Assembly (NCBI RefSeq): GCF_900184895.1 | Contig: NZ_FXZK01000007.1 | Location: 62,001-126,000 of the forward strand | DNA: 64,000 bases | Source: Flavimaricola marinus | Lineage (GTDB): Bacteria > Pseudomonadota > Alphaproteobacteria > Rhodobacterales > Rhodobacteraceae | Direction: 5' to 3' | Shown: positions 27,213 to 35,953 of the stretch, piece after piece | How positions within the stretch are numbered: position 1 is the stretch's first letter | Layout of the letters: every line of letters begins with the position of its first letter | Program-made: the position numbers and the translations under genes | The notes under the pieces: model-generated | Seen by the model: the letters and a program-made list of their open reading frames with translations, nothing else | The model's database searches: none | Told to the model about the DNA's origin: nothing

Positions 27213-28490
27213 TCAGGCCTCTCGCGCCGCGGCGACGGAGTCCTCGAGGATGTCTAGGGCTTCCGCGAAAACCTCGTCCTGAATCGTGATCGGTGCGAGG
27301 AAACGGATCACGTTGCCATACACACCGCAGGTGAGCAGGATCAGGTTGCGCTTGAGCGCCTCGACGCGCACGCGTGCGGCAAAGTCCGGCGATGGCGCTT
27401 TACCGTCGGTGGTGTTGAATTCGACGGCCACCATGAAACCGGGGCCGCGAATATCCACGATCTCCGGGGTCACGGAGCGGATCGCTTCAAGACGCTGCTT
27501 GAGGCGCGAACCTAGCGCATTTGCGCGGTCGCACAGGCCCTCTTCCTCGATCACATCGAGAACGGCCAACGCGGCGGCGATGCCCAACGGGTTGCCGCCA
27601 TATGTGCCACCCAGACCGCCCGGATTGGCGGCATCCATGATCTCGGCCCGGCCGACAACGGCAGCAAGCGGAACGCCGCCTGCCAGCCCCTTGGCCATCG
27701 TGATCAGATCGGCGGTGACGTCGTATTGCTCCATCGCAAACACATGTCCGGTCCGGGCAAAGCCGGTCTGGATCTCGTCTGCGATCATCACGATGCCATG
27801 CTCGTCACAGATCTTGCGAATGCCAGAGACCAACTCCGGCGGCGCCACATAGAAACCGCCCTCGCCCTGCACCGGTTCGAAAATGATCGCGGCCACGCGC
27901 TCGGGATCGAGGTCGGCCTTGAACAGCTTGTTCAGCGCCGCCATGGCATCCTCAGTCGACACGCCGTGCAAATCGATGGGGAACGGGATGTGATAGACAT
28001 CCGGCATCATGGAGCCGAATTTCTGCTTGTAGGGCGCCACCTTGCCGGTCAGCGCCATGCCCATGAATGTGCGGCCGTGAAAGGCGCCGCCAAAGGCGAT
28101 GACGGCATTGCGGCCGGTATGGGCGCGCGCCACCTTGATGGCGTTTTCGACCGCTTCGGCCCCTGTCGTCACGAAAACGGTCTTTTTCGGATCGTCGCCC
28201 GGTACCAGATCGTTCAGGCGCTCGGCCAGAGCGACGTAGTTCTCGTATGGCACGACCTGATGGCAGGTATGTGTAAACGCCTGCAACTGGGTCTGGATCG
28301 CGTCAATGATGCGCGGATGACAATGGCCGGTGTTGACCACCGCAATGCCCGCGGCAAAGTCGATATAGCGGTTGCCCTCGACATCCCAGATTTCGGAATT
28401 CAATGCTTTCTCAGCGAAAACAGGCGTTTGAACCCCGACACCGCGACAGATGGCGTCATCACGACGCACCATGATCTGTGCATTTTTCAT
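27213..28490 (-). CDS. gabT: 4-aminobutyrate-type class III aminotransferase
   Basis: A 425-residue PLP enzyme transferring the omega-amino group of GABA or a related amine to 2-oxoglutarate. Class III signatures include FVTTGAEAVENAIKVARAHTG, FGGAFHGRTFMGMALTGK, GEGGFYVAPPELV, ADEIQTGFARTGHVFAME and the PLP lysine in ITMAKGLAGGVPLAAVVG, followed by GTYGGNPLGIAAALAVLD. Length and motif order match GabT/PuuE. A start four codons upstream is possible. It is divergent from an XRE-cupin regulator of the PuuR type, which suggests control by putrescine, GABA or a similar amine. Substrate specificity is inferred. Confidence 0.88.
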   Translation of the reverse strand: MKNAQIMVRRDDAICRGVGVQTPVFAEKALNSEIWDVEGNRYIDFAAGIAVVNTGHCHPRIIDAIQTQLQAFTHTCHQVVPYENYVALAERLNDLVPGDDPKKTVFVTTGAEAVENAIKVARAHTGRNAVIAFGGAFHGRTFMGMALTGKVAPYKQKFGSMMPDVYHIPFPIDLHGVSTEDAMAALNKLFKADLDPERVAAIIFEPVQGEGGFYVAPPELVSGIRKICDEHGIVMIADEIQTGFARTGHVFAMEQYDVTADLITMAKGLAGGVPLAAVVGRAEIMDAANPGGLGGTYGGNPLGIAAALAVLDVIEEEGLCDRANALGSRLKQRLEAIRSVTPEIVDIRGPGFMVAVEFNTTDGKAPSPDFAARVRVEALKRNLILLTCGVYGNVIRFLAPITIQDEVFAEALDILEDSVAAAREA

Positions 28491-28500
28491 TTGCGATTCC

Positions 28501-28557
28501 ATTGAGTATTGGAGAATATTTCAATATATTAAACGGCACGAAATGATTGTTCAATAT
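28501..28557. promoter_or_regulatory. AT-rich divergent control region with repeated TTCAATAT
   Basis: TTCAATAT occurs at 28520-28527 and 28550-28557, exactly 30 bases apart (about three helical turns), with a related inverted ATTGAGTATT at 28501-28510. The stretch is much richer in A+T than its surroundings. It lies between the aminotransferase and the XRE-cupin gene, so it is a likely operator of that regulator and promoter for one or both genes. Confidence 0.45.
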
Positions 28558-28670
28558 CGTCCGGTATCGCGTTGCAAAAATTCGTCAGGTTATCCGATAA
28601 GGTTGCGACAGGTGGTGATTTGCCTGACAAGGAAGAGCGCCTGACTGAAGGCGATCCTGCGGGGGAGCCC

Positions 28671-29264
28671 ATGGACTTTGACGTTGGCGCAAGACTAAAG
28701 AGCATTCGGAAATCATTGGGTCTTTCGCAGCGCCGGCTGGCCGATCAGTCCGGCGTGACGAATGGTTTGATCTCGATGATCGAATCCAACAAGACGAGCC
28801 CGTCGATCTCCTCGCTCAAGAAGATCCTGTCCGTCTTTGGCCTGAGCCTGGCGGATTTCTTCGAAACCGAAGAGAGCAACCAAGACAACACCGAGAAGAC
28901 CTTCGTCTTCCGCGCCAGCGCATTGAGAGAGATCAACCCGGCGCGCGTGTTTCACGAAGGAACCGAACAGGGGCTTGCCGCCGTGTCCCTCAAACGGATC
29001 GGGACAGGGCGCGACCACAAGCTGCTGATGCTCTATGAAACCTACGAGCCGGGGGCCGATACCGGACCGGAGACCTACGCCCACGACGGCGAAGAAGGCG
29101 GCTACGTGATCGAGGGCGAAATCGTGCTCGAGGTCGACAACCGGACCGAGACGCTGCAGGCCGGCGACAGCTATCTGTTCGACAGCCGTCTGCCGCACCG
29201 GTTCCGCAATGTGGGCAAGACCCGCTGCGTGATCGTCAGCGCCTGCACCCCACCCACATTCTAG
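28671..29264 (+). CDS. XRE family regulator with C-terminal cupin (PuuR-like)
   Basis: A 197-residue regulator. The helix-turn-helix at residues 8-62 (IRKSLGLSQRRLADQSGVTNGLISMIESNKTSPSISSLKKILSVFG) is followed by a cupin sensor domain at about residues 105-190 (YAHDGEEGGYVIEGEIVLEVDNRTETLQAGDSYLFDSRLPHRFRNVG). This architecture is that of PuuR and related repressors of polyamine or amino-acid catabolism. GGGGAG lies five bases upstream of the chosen ATG; an in-frame ATG 33 codons earlier gives an atypical leader. It is divergent from gabT and overlaps the convergent Gfo/Idh gene by four bases. Confidence 0.87.
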   Translation: MDFDVGARLKSIRKSLGLSQRRLADQSGVTNGLISMIESNKTSPSISSLKKILSVFGLSLADFFETEESNQDNTEKTFVFRASALREINPARVFHEGTEQGLAAVSLKRIGTGRDHKLLMLYETYEPGADTGPETYAHDGEEGGYVIEGEIVLEVDNRTETLQAGDSYLFDSRLPHRFRNVGKTRCVIVSACTPPTF

Positions 29265-30358
29265 CCAATCGGCACCGCCTGGCCCGTCTCGGCAGACCGC
29301 TGTGCAGCAAGGCCGATTGCCACCGCCATGGCACCGTCGTGCAGCGTCACCTCCACGGCCCCTTCGCCACGAACCACCGCGTTGAAGCGCTGGTGCTGGT
29401 AGAAGGTCGAACCATTGTGATCGCCGGCTTCCAGCAGGTCCGGGTCGACGGGAATGGCGCGCTCGATTGGCCCCTTCGGGCTGCGCGGGCTGACGATCAG
29501 GCGCGGGGTCGGCGCCGGGCCAAGCTCTGCCGACCAGAACCGCCCCGGTCCCGGGACAAAGCACTCGATCTTGCCATCGGGGCCGACGGCGCTGATTTCT
29601 TCCTGATAGCGACTGCCCTCGGCAAACATGCACAGTTCCAGCATCGCCCGCGCTCCGTTTGCGAAATCGAGAAGCACATAGCCATGATCCCAGATATCCG
29701 GGGTCCGGCCGCGGATCGTCTCCGACTTGTGATTGACCGCCTGCCCGGCGCTCGCCATCACGCGCACCGGGTCGCTGCCCAAGATCAACCGCATCAGATC
29801 GAAGAAGTGGCAGCACTTCTCCACGAGGGTTCCGCCGGTCTGCGCATTGAACCTGTTCCACTCCCCGATCTTGGGCAGGAACGGAAACCGGTGTTCACGA
29901 ATGGACAGCATCTTGATGCCACCGGTGGCGGCGTCTGCTTCCTCGATCAATGCAGCCACCGGGGGCATGTAGCGATATTCCATCGCCACCCACACGGGCG
30001 CCGGATAGTCAGTCGCCATGGACGCGATGAAGCCTGCGTCGTCCGGGTCGGTATAGAGCGGTTTTTCCATCAACATGGGCAAGGCGCGGCGCGACGCGAT
30101 CTCGCGGAACTGCGGCACGTGGATATGGTTGGGGCTGACGACCACGAGCGCGTCCAGCTCCGGCATCTCAAGCAACTCTGCCAGACTGGCCGCGACCTTG
30201 GCACCGCCACACATCTTGGCGGCGTATTCGGCCAATTCGGCGACAGGATCGTAGACGCCGACGATCTCCGCCCCCGGCAACAGCGCAATGTTGCGGATGT
30301 GCTCTTGGCCCATCATCCCGCAGCCGACCAATCCGTAGCTTACCTTTTTCAACGTCAA
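29261..30358 (-). CDS. Gfo/Idh/MocA family oxidoreductase
   Basis: A 365-residue NAD(P)-dependent dehydrogenase. The N-terminal Rossmann domain has YGLVGCGMMGQEHIRNIALL and VVVSPNHIHVPQFREI; MLMEKPLYTDPDDAGF contains the conserved EKP with the catalytic Lys. The C-terminal alpha/beta domain includes GGTLVEKCCHFFDLMRLILG, where a His is expected at the active site. Members oxidise sugars, inositols or related polyols. The particular substrate is unknown. Its start overlaps the stop of the GntR regulator (ATGA), so the two form a regulator-enzyme operon. Confidence 0.86.
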   Translation of the reverse strand: MTLKKVSYGLVGCGMMGQEHIRNIALLPGAEIVGVYDPVAELAEYAAKMCGGAKVAASLAELLEMPELDALVVVSPNHIHVPQFREIASRRALPMLMEKPLYTDPDDAGFIASMATDYPAPVWVAMEYRYMPPVAALIEEADAATGGIKMLSIREHRFPFLPKIGEWNRFNAQTGGTLVEKCCHFFDLMRLILGSDPVRVMASAGQAVNHKSETIRGRTPDIWDHGYVLLDFANGARAMLELCMFAEGSRYQEEISAVGPDGKIECFVPGPGRFWSAELGPAPTPRLIVSPRSPKGPIERAIPVDPDLLEAGDHNGSTFYQHQRFNAVVRGEGAVEVTLHDGAMAVAIGLAAQRSAETGQAVPIG

Positions 30359-31077
30359 ACGCCCTTTCCCATGCGCGATATGTAGCGAGACTTGTCCTTA
30401 TCGAACCAAGTCCGCGAGTACTCGACCCGATGACCGGATTCCGACCAACTGACCCGCTCGACAAAGCCTGCCCAGTCCCCGGCACGCGGCCCGAACCGAG
30501 GATCCGTCCACTCCGGCACCTGCTCGACACCGACGCGATCCTCGACCCGTGCGATCACGAGCCCCAGCTTGTCGCGGTAATACAGATACAGAGACTCCGA
30601 CAGATCATCGGCCTTGATCCGTCGCACCTGCCCACCATCCAGCCAAATCTCCTCCAGAGCGACCACCTCGCCGTCCAGCCTGCGCAATCTGCGGATGCGA
30701 TGCGCCTCGTCCGAGCGGCCGAAATCGGGCGCACCATCCGGTTTCGGCATCCGATCGACCGTCAGCACGTCGGCGGTGGGCAATCCGCCGCCCTGCGCAC
30801 GTTCGAGGCGCAAGAAAGCATAGACCGATGCGGTCTCGGGCTGCTGGCGCACATAATTGCCGCTGCCCTGGATCCGTAGCAAAAGGCCCTTCGCCTCGAG
30901 GTCGGCCAAGGCTTTGCGAAGCGTGCCGACCGAGGTGCCGAGATCGACCGCCATCTCCCGCTCGGGCGGCAGTCGCGCGCCGTCGGCAAGGTGGCCTGCC
31001 GCGATTTCCCGGATCAGTCGCTCACTGATCCGGACGTATTTCGGCAGTGCGGCGCTCTTGGCGATAATGTCGGGCAC
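30355..31077 (-). CDS. GntR family regulator with UTRA domain
   Basis: A 240-residue HutC-type repressor. The winged helix lies at residues 12-76 (VRISERLIREIAAGHLADGARLPPEREMAVDLGTSVGTLRKALADLEAKGLLLRIQGSGNYV), followed by a UTRA ligand domain (RIRRLRRLDGEVVALEEIWLDG onward to EYSRTWFDKDKSRYI). It is co-translated with the Gfo/Idh dehydrogenase and divergent from the luciferase-like monooxygenase, so it probably controls one or both. The ligand is unknown but is likely an intermediate of that pathway. Confidence 0.87.
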   Translation of the reverse strand: MPDIIAKSAALPKYVRISERLIREIAAGHLADGARLPPEREMAVDLGTSVGTLRKALADLEAKGLLLRIQGSGNYVRQQPETASVYAFLRLERAQGGGLPTADVLTVDRMPKPDGAPDFGRSDEAHRIRRLRRLDGEVVALEEIWLDGGQVRRIKADDLSESLYLYYRDKLGLVIARVEDRVGVEQVPEWTDPRFGPRAGDWAGFVERVSWSESGHRVEYSRTWFDKDKSRYISRMGKGV

Positions 31078-31103
31078 GCTTCGCCCCCCTAGCGATACGC
31101 GAA

Positions 31104-31120
31104 ATTGATATATGATTGAT
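31104..31120. promoter_or_regulatory. Possible operator between GntR gene and monooxygenase gene
   Basis: A direct repeat ATTGAT-N5-ATTGAT (31104-31109 and 31115-31120, one helical turn apart) lies in the 100-base A+T-richer gap between the divergent genes. Position fits an operator or promoter element; the sequence is too short to assign to a regulator. Confidence 0.25.
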
Positions 31121-31178
31121 GCACCAGATCAGAGATGCTACGCAAGTGCCAATAGCGGGGGCCAGTTGGGGGGAATCA

Positions 31179-32336
31179 ATGACCATCGTTCCGGTGACAA
31201 GCGCCGATCTCGACGCAAGCGAAGTCTCTTGGTTCTCGGCTCTCTGCGGCGATGATTATCGCTATCTCGGCGTGCCGGAAAGCGCACTCAAGCCGACGTG
31301 GGAGCATTGCAGCAACATCGTCAAGACCGCCGAGGCCCAAGGGTTTCGCAACGTATTGTGCCCCTCCTCCTATCAGGTCGGGCAGGACGTGCTCACCTTC
31401 GTGTCGGGCTGCGCGCCATTGACGGAAAAGATCAACATGCTTGCCGCCATCCGGTGCGGCGAGTTGCACCCGCTGATGCTGGCGCGGACGGTGGCCGCCA
31501 TCGACCATATGATGAAAGGGCGGCTGACGCTCAACGTCATCTCCTCGGATTTTCCGGGGGAGAAGGCCGACAGCGCCCTGCGCTACCGCCGCAGCCACGA
31601 GGTCGTCGAGATCCTGCGTCAATGCTGGACGCGCGAGACAGTGGACTACGACGGGCAATTCTACAAATTCGATGGGGTCAGCACCGCCCCCGCAGTCCCC
31701 TACCAGCAAAACGGTGGGCCCCTGCTCTATTTCGGCGGCTATTCGCCGGACGCGCTCGAACTTTGCGGCGCGCAATGTGACGTCTACCTGATGTGGCCAG
31801 AGCCCAAAGAACAGTTGGCCGAGCGGATGCGTGCCGTGAACGAACGGGCCGCCGCCCACGGGCGCACGCTGGACTACGGGCTTCGGGTGCACGTCGTGGT
31901 GCGTGACACCGAGGCCGAGGCCCGCGAATACGCCGAAAGCCTCGTCAGCAAGCTCGACGACGAGTTGGGCCGCCTGATCCGCGAACGCAGTCACGACGCG
32001 ATCTCTCTGGGGGTGTCGCATCAGGCCCGGACGCGCGAGTTGGCCGATCAATTCGGCTATGTCGAGCGGCACCTGTGGACGGGCATCGGACGGGCGCGGT
32101 CCGGCTGCGGGGCGGCGATCGTCGGGTCGACCGATCAGGTCTTGTCCGAGATCGAGGAGTACCGCAAAATGGGCATTCGTGCCTTCATTTTCTCGGGCTA
32201 TCCTCATATCGATGAGGCCGAACACTTCGGCAGCCGGGTCATGCCTCAGCTCAAGACCTGCTCACTGCCGCATGAATATGGTCGCGTGCCCAGCACGACG
32301 CCCGCAACGCCCTTGGGCACAGGAGAGCGCCGTTGA
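31179..32336 (+). CDS. LLM-class flavin-dependent monooxygenase (SsuD-like)
   Basis: A 385-residue luciferase-like TIM-barrel enzyme using reduced FMN and oxygen. Motifs: AEAQGFRNVLCPSSYQVGQDVLTFVSGCAPLTEKINMLAAIRCGELHPLMLARTVAAIDHMMKGRLTLNVISSDFPGE, then RYRRSHEVVEILRQCW and PLLYFGGYSPDALELCG. These are close to alkanesulfonate monooxygenase SsuD and relatives. The start MTIVPVTSA has a strong GGGGGGAA site. The next two genes encode an aldo/keto reductase and a flavin reductase, the latter a plausible FMNH2 supplier. Organosulfonate or another organic acid imported by the TRAP system downstream is the likely substrate (inference). Confidence 0.85.
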   Translation: MTIVPVTSADLDASEVSWFSALCGDDYRYLGVPESALKPTWEHCSNIVKTAEAQGFRNVLCPSSYQVGQDVLTFVSGCAPLTEKINMLAAIRCGELHPLMLARTVAAIDHMMKGRLTLNVISSDFPGEKADSALRYRRSHEVVEILRQCWTRETVDYDGQFYKFDGVSTAPAVPYQQNGGPLLYFGGYSPDALELCGAQCDVYLMWPEPKEQLAERMRAVNERAAAHGRTLDYGLRVHVVVRDTEAEAREYAESLVSKLDDELGRLIRERSHDAISLGVSHQARTRELADQFGYVERHLWTGIGRARSGCGAAIVGSTDQVLSEIEEYRKMGIRAFIFSGYPHIDEAEHFGSRVMPQLKTCSLPHEYGRVPSTTPATPLGTGERR

Positions 32337-33229
32337 TGGATCGCGTCAAAATCACCCCAGACCTCGATTTCAGCCGCATGGTTTACGGCATGTGGCGGCT
32401 GGGCGACGATCCAGACACCAGCCCCGGACATGTGCAGGCGAAAATCGAGGCATGTCTCGCGCAGGGCATGACCACGATGGATCAGGCCGACATCTATGGC
32501 GGCTACATGGCCGAAGAGATCCTCGGTGCCGCGCTCAAAGCCGCCCCCGCGCTCAAGGACCAGATCGAGATCGTGACGAAATGCGATATCGTGGTCGGCG
32601 CCGGTCGGCATGCGGGCGCAACGGTTAAGCATTACGACACAAGCCGCGCCCATATCGAGGCATCGGTCGACGCGTCCCTGCGGCTGATGGGGATCGACAA
32701 GATCGACCTTCTGTTGATCCACCGCCCCGATCCGCTCATTGACCCGGACGAAACCGGGCGCACGCTGGACGACCTCGTCGCGAATGGCAAAGTCCGCGCC
32801 GTCGGGGTGTCGAACTTCCGGCCCTGGGATTGTTCGCTCCTGCAAAGCCGGATGGGCACACAACTGGCAACCAATCAGATCGAGCTAAGCCTTGGCTGTC
32901 ATGAGCCGCTGACAAACGGCGATGTGGCTTTCCTGCACGAACAGCGCAAACCGATCATGGCGTGGTCGCCCCTGGCGGGCGGGTCGCTGATGGCAGAGGC
33001 GCGTCCCGGACTGACGACGCTGCTACGGTCCGTGGGCGAGGCCAACGGCACGGATGCGGCGGCTGTTGCGGTGGCATGGCTGTTGGCGCATCCTGCGGGT
33101 ATCCTGCCCGTCATGGGCACCAATACCCTGTCCCGGATCGCAACGTTGAGCGACGCGTTCAAGGTCCAGATGGACCGGTCCACATGGTTTTCGCTCTATG
33201 AGGCCGCGCTCGGCCATGAGGTTGCATGA
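32336..33229 (+). CDS. Aldo/keto reductase
   Basis: A 297-residue NADPH-dependent TIM-barrel reductase. FSRMVYGMWRLGDD begins the barrel; GMTTMDQADIYGGYMAEEILG holds the conserved Asp and Tyr; KIDLLLIHRPDPLIDPDETGRTLDDL holds the His; and GVSNFRPWDCSLLQ and AWSPLAGGSLM are the phosphate-side motifs. It resembles the YdhF-type oxidoreductases. The ATG overlaps the monooxygenase stop (TGATG), with GGAGAG upstream, so it is part of the same operon and probably reduces an aldehyde or ketone produced by the monooxygenase. Confidence 0.88.
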   Translation: MDRVKITPDLDFSRMVYGMWRLGDDPDTSPGHVQAKIEACLAQGMTTMDQADIYGGYMAEEILGAALKAAPALKDQIEIVTKCDIVVGAGRHAGATVKHYDTSRAHIEASVDASLRLMGIDKIDLLLIHRPDPLIDPDETGRTLDDLVANGKVRAVGVSNFRPWDCSLLQSRMGTQLATNQIELSLGCHEPLTNGDVAFLHEQRKPIMAWSPLAGGSLMAEARPGLTTLLRSVGEANGTDAAAVAVAWLLAHPAGILPVMGTNTLSRIATLSDAFKVQMDRSTWFSLYEAALGHEVA

Positions 33230-33744
33230 TGGATGACATATTGCTGACACCCGGCACACCGTTTTCACCCGAAGCCGACACACGGGCCTTCCGCGACGCG
33301 CTCGGGGCCTTTGCCACCGGCGTCACCATCGTGACGACGGACAGCGCGGACGGACCGGTTGGGATCACCGCCAACAGCTTCGCTTCGGTGTCGCTGGACC
33401 CGCCGCTGGTGCTCTGGTCGCCAGCCAAGGCGTCGCATCGGTTCGAGCATTTCGGTGCCGCCCAGCGCTTCGCCATTCATGTGCTGTCGGCCGCGCAAAT
33501 GAACATCTGCGAGGCGTTCACCAAATCCAAAACAGCGTTTACCGGATTGGACTGGGTCACGTCGCCATCCGGAGTGCCGCTGATCAACGGCGTCTCGGCC
33601 TGCTTTGAATGCAGCCTCGAGGCGACGCACGATGCCGGCGACCACGTCATCGTCATTGGCCGGGTTATCCGGGCGCACCACGGGGGAGGAGACCCGTTGG
33701 TGTTCCACGCAGGCAAATACGGCGCATTCAAAGGGCATAGCTAG
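33226..33744 (+). CDS. Flavin reductase domain protein
   Basis: A 172-residue flavin:NAD(P)H reductase of the FlaRed family. The FMN-binding pattern is FATGVTIVTTDSADGPVGITANSFASVSLDPPLVLWSPAKASHRFEHFG, with a later HDAGDHVIVIGRV segment. As the reductase component of a two-component system it could supply FMNH2 to the luciferase-like monooxygenase two genes upstream. It overlaps the aldo/keto reductase stop. Two consecutive start codons (33226, 33229) are possible. Confidence 0.87.
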   Translation: MMDDILLTPGTPFSPEADTRAFRDALGAFATGVTIVTTDSADGPVGITANSFASVSLDPPLVLWSPAKASHRFEHFGAAQRFAIHVLSAAQMNICEAFTKSKTAFTGLDWVTSPSGVPLINGVSACFECSLEATHDAGDHVIVIGRVIRAHHGGGDPLVFHAGKYGAFKGHS

Positions 33745-33833
33745 GCTCGACCGGCGCAGGGGGCATCCAAGACCCCCAGCCACCAAAGCGACGCCGGCGG
33801 CGCAAGCCCCGGTCATAGGGAGGAGACACCGCC

Positions 33834-34433
33834 ATGGCGGTCCTGTTCGGGGTCTTGTGGCCTCTGGAGCGGCTGAACAACGGTATCCTGGCGGTGTGCC
33901 GGGTCATCGCCATTCTGGCGTTGGTCATCATGGTGTGCCTGATCCTCGGGCAGGTCTTCTTTCGATACGTGCTGAACGACGCACCTGCCTGGACAGAGGA
34001 AGGCGCCCGCTTCGGGATGCTGTGGATGACCGGGCTGATGGCGCCGCTGGCCTACCGGAGGGGCGGCTTTGTCGCGATCGACATGCTCGAACGGGCCCTG
34101 CCCCGGCTTCTGAGCGGACTGTTGTCACTGGCGCTTCTGGCTCTGTCGCTCTGGGTGTTGATCGTGATGCTCGACAAGGGGATCAATAACCACGTCTTCT
34201 CGCTCTCGGGCCGAGGGAACAGCCCGTCCCTGCGCATCCCGCTCAACTATCTGGGCGAAGGCTGGGAGGCGATCAGGTTCAAGAACTCCTGGGTCTACGC
34301 CGGGCTAGCAACCGGGGTCGCGTTGCTCATCCTCGTGAACATCGAATTGATGCTGCGGCAGGTCATCACGCTCTTGGGCGGCGGTGACCGGCTATCCGAT
34401 CTGACCGACCCCAACGTGGCGAGGGCCGATTGA
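33834..34433 (+). CDS. TRAP transporter small membrane subunit (DctQ type)
   Basis: A 199-residue inner-membrane protein with four helices: ILAVCRVIAILALVIMVCLILGQVFFRYVLNDAPAWTEEGARFGMLWM is the DctQ family core, with the conserved RYV and WTEE. AGGGAGGAG precedes the start. It has a cytoplasmic extension between helices (MLDKGINNHVFSLSGRGNSPSLR) and is the bridge between the binding protein and the DctM channel. It lies 89 bases after the flavin reductase gene and may share its transcript. Confidence 0.9.
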   Translation: MAVLFGVLWPLERLNNGILAVCRVIAILALVIMVCLILGQVFFRYVLNDAPAWTEEGARFGMLWMTGLMAPLAYRRGGFVAIDMLERALPRLLSGLLSLALLALSLWVLIVMLDKGINNHVFSLSGRGNSPSLRIPLNYLGEGWEAIRFKNSWVYAGLATGVALLILVNIELMLRQVITLLGGGDRLSDLTDPNVARAD

Positions 34434-35923
34434 TGCTGGTCTGGTTCCTGCCTGTCTTCCTCGTGATGATCATGATCGGCCTGCCGGTGTTCTTCGCCCT
34501 GTTGGCCGCGCCCGGCGCTTTGCTGATCCTCAGCGGCCAGGAACGCGACATCGCCGTGCTTTACCGCAACGTCTATACCGGCATGGACAGCTTCCCGCTG
34601 ATGGCGCTGCCGTTCTTCATGCTGGCGGGCGAAGTCATGAATCGGGGCGGCATCACCACCCGGCTGGTGGAGTTCTCCCAAGCGATCATGGGGCACCTGC
34701 GCGGCGGCCTGGCGCATGTGAACATCCTGTCGTCCTTCCTGTTCGCGGGGATGTCCGGCTCTGCGGTGGCCGACGTCAGCGCGCTCGGCGGGACGCTGAT
34801 CCCGGCGATGGAAAAGAACGGCTACACAAGGCGCTTTGCCGCTGCGATCACAGCGGCGTCGTCGGTGATCGGGCCGATCATCCCGCCCTCGGGCATCATG
34901 ATCATCTACGCCTACGTCATGGGCGAAAGCGTCGCGGCGCTGTTCCTTGCAGGGATCGTGCCGGGGGTTCTGATGGGGCTGGGGCTGATGCTCGCGGTGC
35001 GGCTCTTGGCCGACAAATACGACCTGCCCAAGGCCGAACGGATCGTGCATCGCGGCCAGACCATGAGCGGGCTGGAGCATTGGGTCAGCCTTGTTTTGGT
35101 GCGGATCAACATCGCCGCCCTGCTCTACGGCGCCTCGCTGCTGGTCGAAGGGTTGACCCCGATCTCGCTGGGCGAAACCAGCCATTGGATCGTCTTCCTC
35201 ATCATGCTGCCGGTGGCGCATTTCATGATGATGTGGCTGCGCAGCCGGGTCGATCACGACTTCCGGATCATCTGCAAAAAGGCCGTCGCACCGCTGCAAA
35301 CGCCGATCATTATCCTCGGCGGCATCCTGATCGGCGTCTCTACGCCCACAGAAGCCTCCGCCGTCGCTGTCGCCTATGCACTCATCATCGCCTTTTTCGT
35401 GCTGCGGTCCATGACGCTGGCCGACCTCTGGCAAGTGCTCGGACGGGCCGCCTTGGGGACATCTGCCGTGCTGCTGCTCGTGGGGGCAGCGGTCGCGTTC
35501 AAGACCGTCGTGTCCTTGTCACATGCGCCTGAAATCCTGACGGACATGATCCTCGGCCTGTCGAACAACCCGCTGATCCTGCTGTTCCTGATCAACGTCC
35601 TGTTGTTCATCGTGGGCATGTTCCTTGACGCGGGGCCGGCTATCATCATCCTCGGGCCGATTTTGGGCCCGATCTTCGTGGAACTGGGGGTGCATCCGGT
35701 CCACTTCGCGATGATCATGTCGGTCAACCTGACCGTCGGGCTGGCCACACCGCCGATGGGGCTCGTGCTCTTCGTCGCCGCAGGGGTGAGCGGCGAAAAG
35801 GTGGAAACGATTGCAAAGGCCATCATGCCGTTTCTTCTGGTGGAAATTCTGGTGATCTTCCTGATCACCTATTTCCCCGCAATCTCGATGACGATCCCGC
35901 GTCTGACCGGGTTCGTCCAATGA
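34433..35923 (+). CDS. TRAP transporter large membrane subunit (DctM type)
   Basis: A 496-residue polytopic ion-coupled transporter. Core motifs: PVFFALLAAPGALLILSGQERD, PLMALPFFMLAGEVMNRGGIT, LSSFLFAGMSGSAVADVSALGGTLIPAMEKNGYTRRFAAAITAASSVIGPIIPPSGIMIIYAY and DAGPAIIILGPILGPIFVELGVHPVHFAMIMSVNLTVGLATPPMGLVLFV. It uses a cation gradient to import an organic anion. The start overlaps the DctQ stop (TGATG). The protein has a longer than usual loop in the middle (about residues 190-270). Confidence 0.93.
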   Translation: MLVWFLPVFLVMIMIGLPVFFALLAAPGALLILSGQERDIAVLYRNVYTGMDSFPLMALPFFMLAGEVMNRGGITTRLVEFSQAIMGHLRGGLAHVNILSSFLFAGMSGSAVADVSALGGTLIPAMEKNGYTRRFAAAITAASSVIGPIIPPSGIMIIYAYVMGESVAALFLAGIVPGVLMGLGLMLAVRLLADKYDLPKAERIVHRGQTMSGLEHWVSLVLVRINIAALLYGASLLVEGLTPISLGETSHWIVFLIMLPVAHFMMMWLRSRVDHDFRIICKKAVAPLQTPIIILGGILIGVSTPTEASAVAVAYALIIAFFVLRSMTLADLWQVLGRAALGTSAVLLLVGAAVAFKTVVSLSHAPEILTDMILGLSNNPLILLFLINVLLFIVGMFLDAGPAIIILGPILGPIFVELGVHPVHFAMIMSVNLTVGLATPPMGLVLFVAAGVSGEKVETIAKAIMPFLLVEILVIFLITYFPAISMTIPRLTGFVQ

Positions 35924-35953
35924 CCAAGACCAACATAGCAAGGGAGGTTACAC

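Noticed and set aside
34295-35434. His/Asp/Gln-rich minus-strand frame opposite the TRAP DctM gene
   Set aside because: Biased composition is the mirror of a hydrophobic membrane protein; not a gene.
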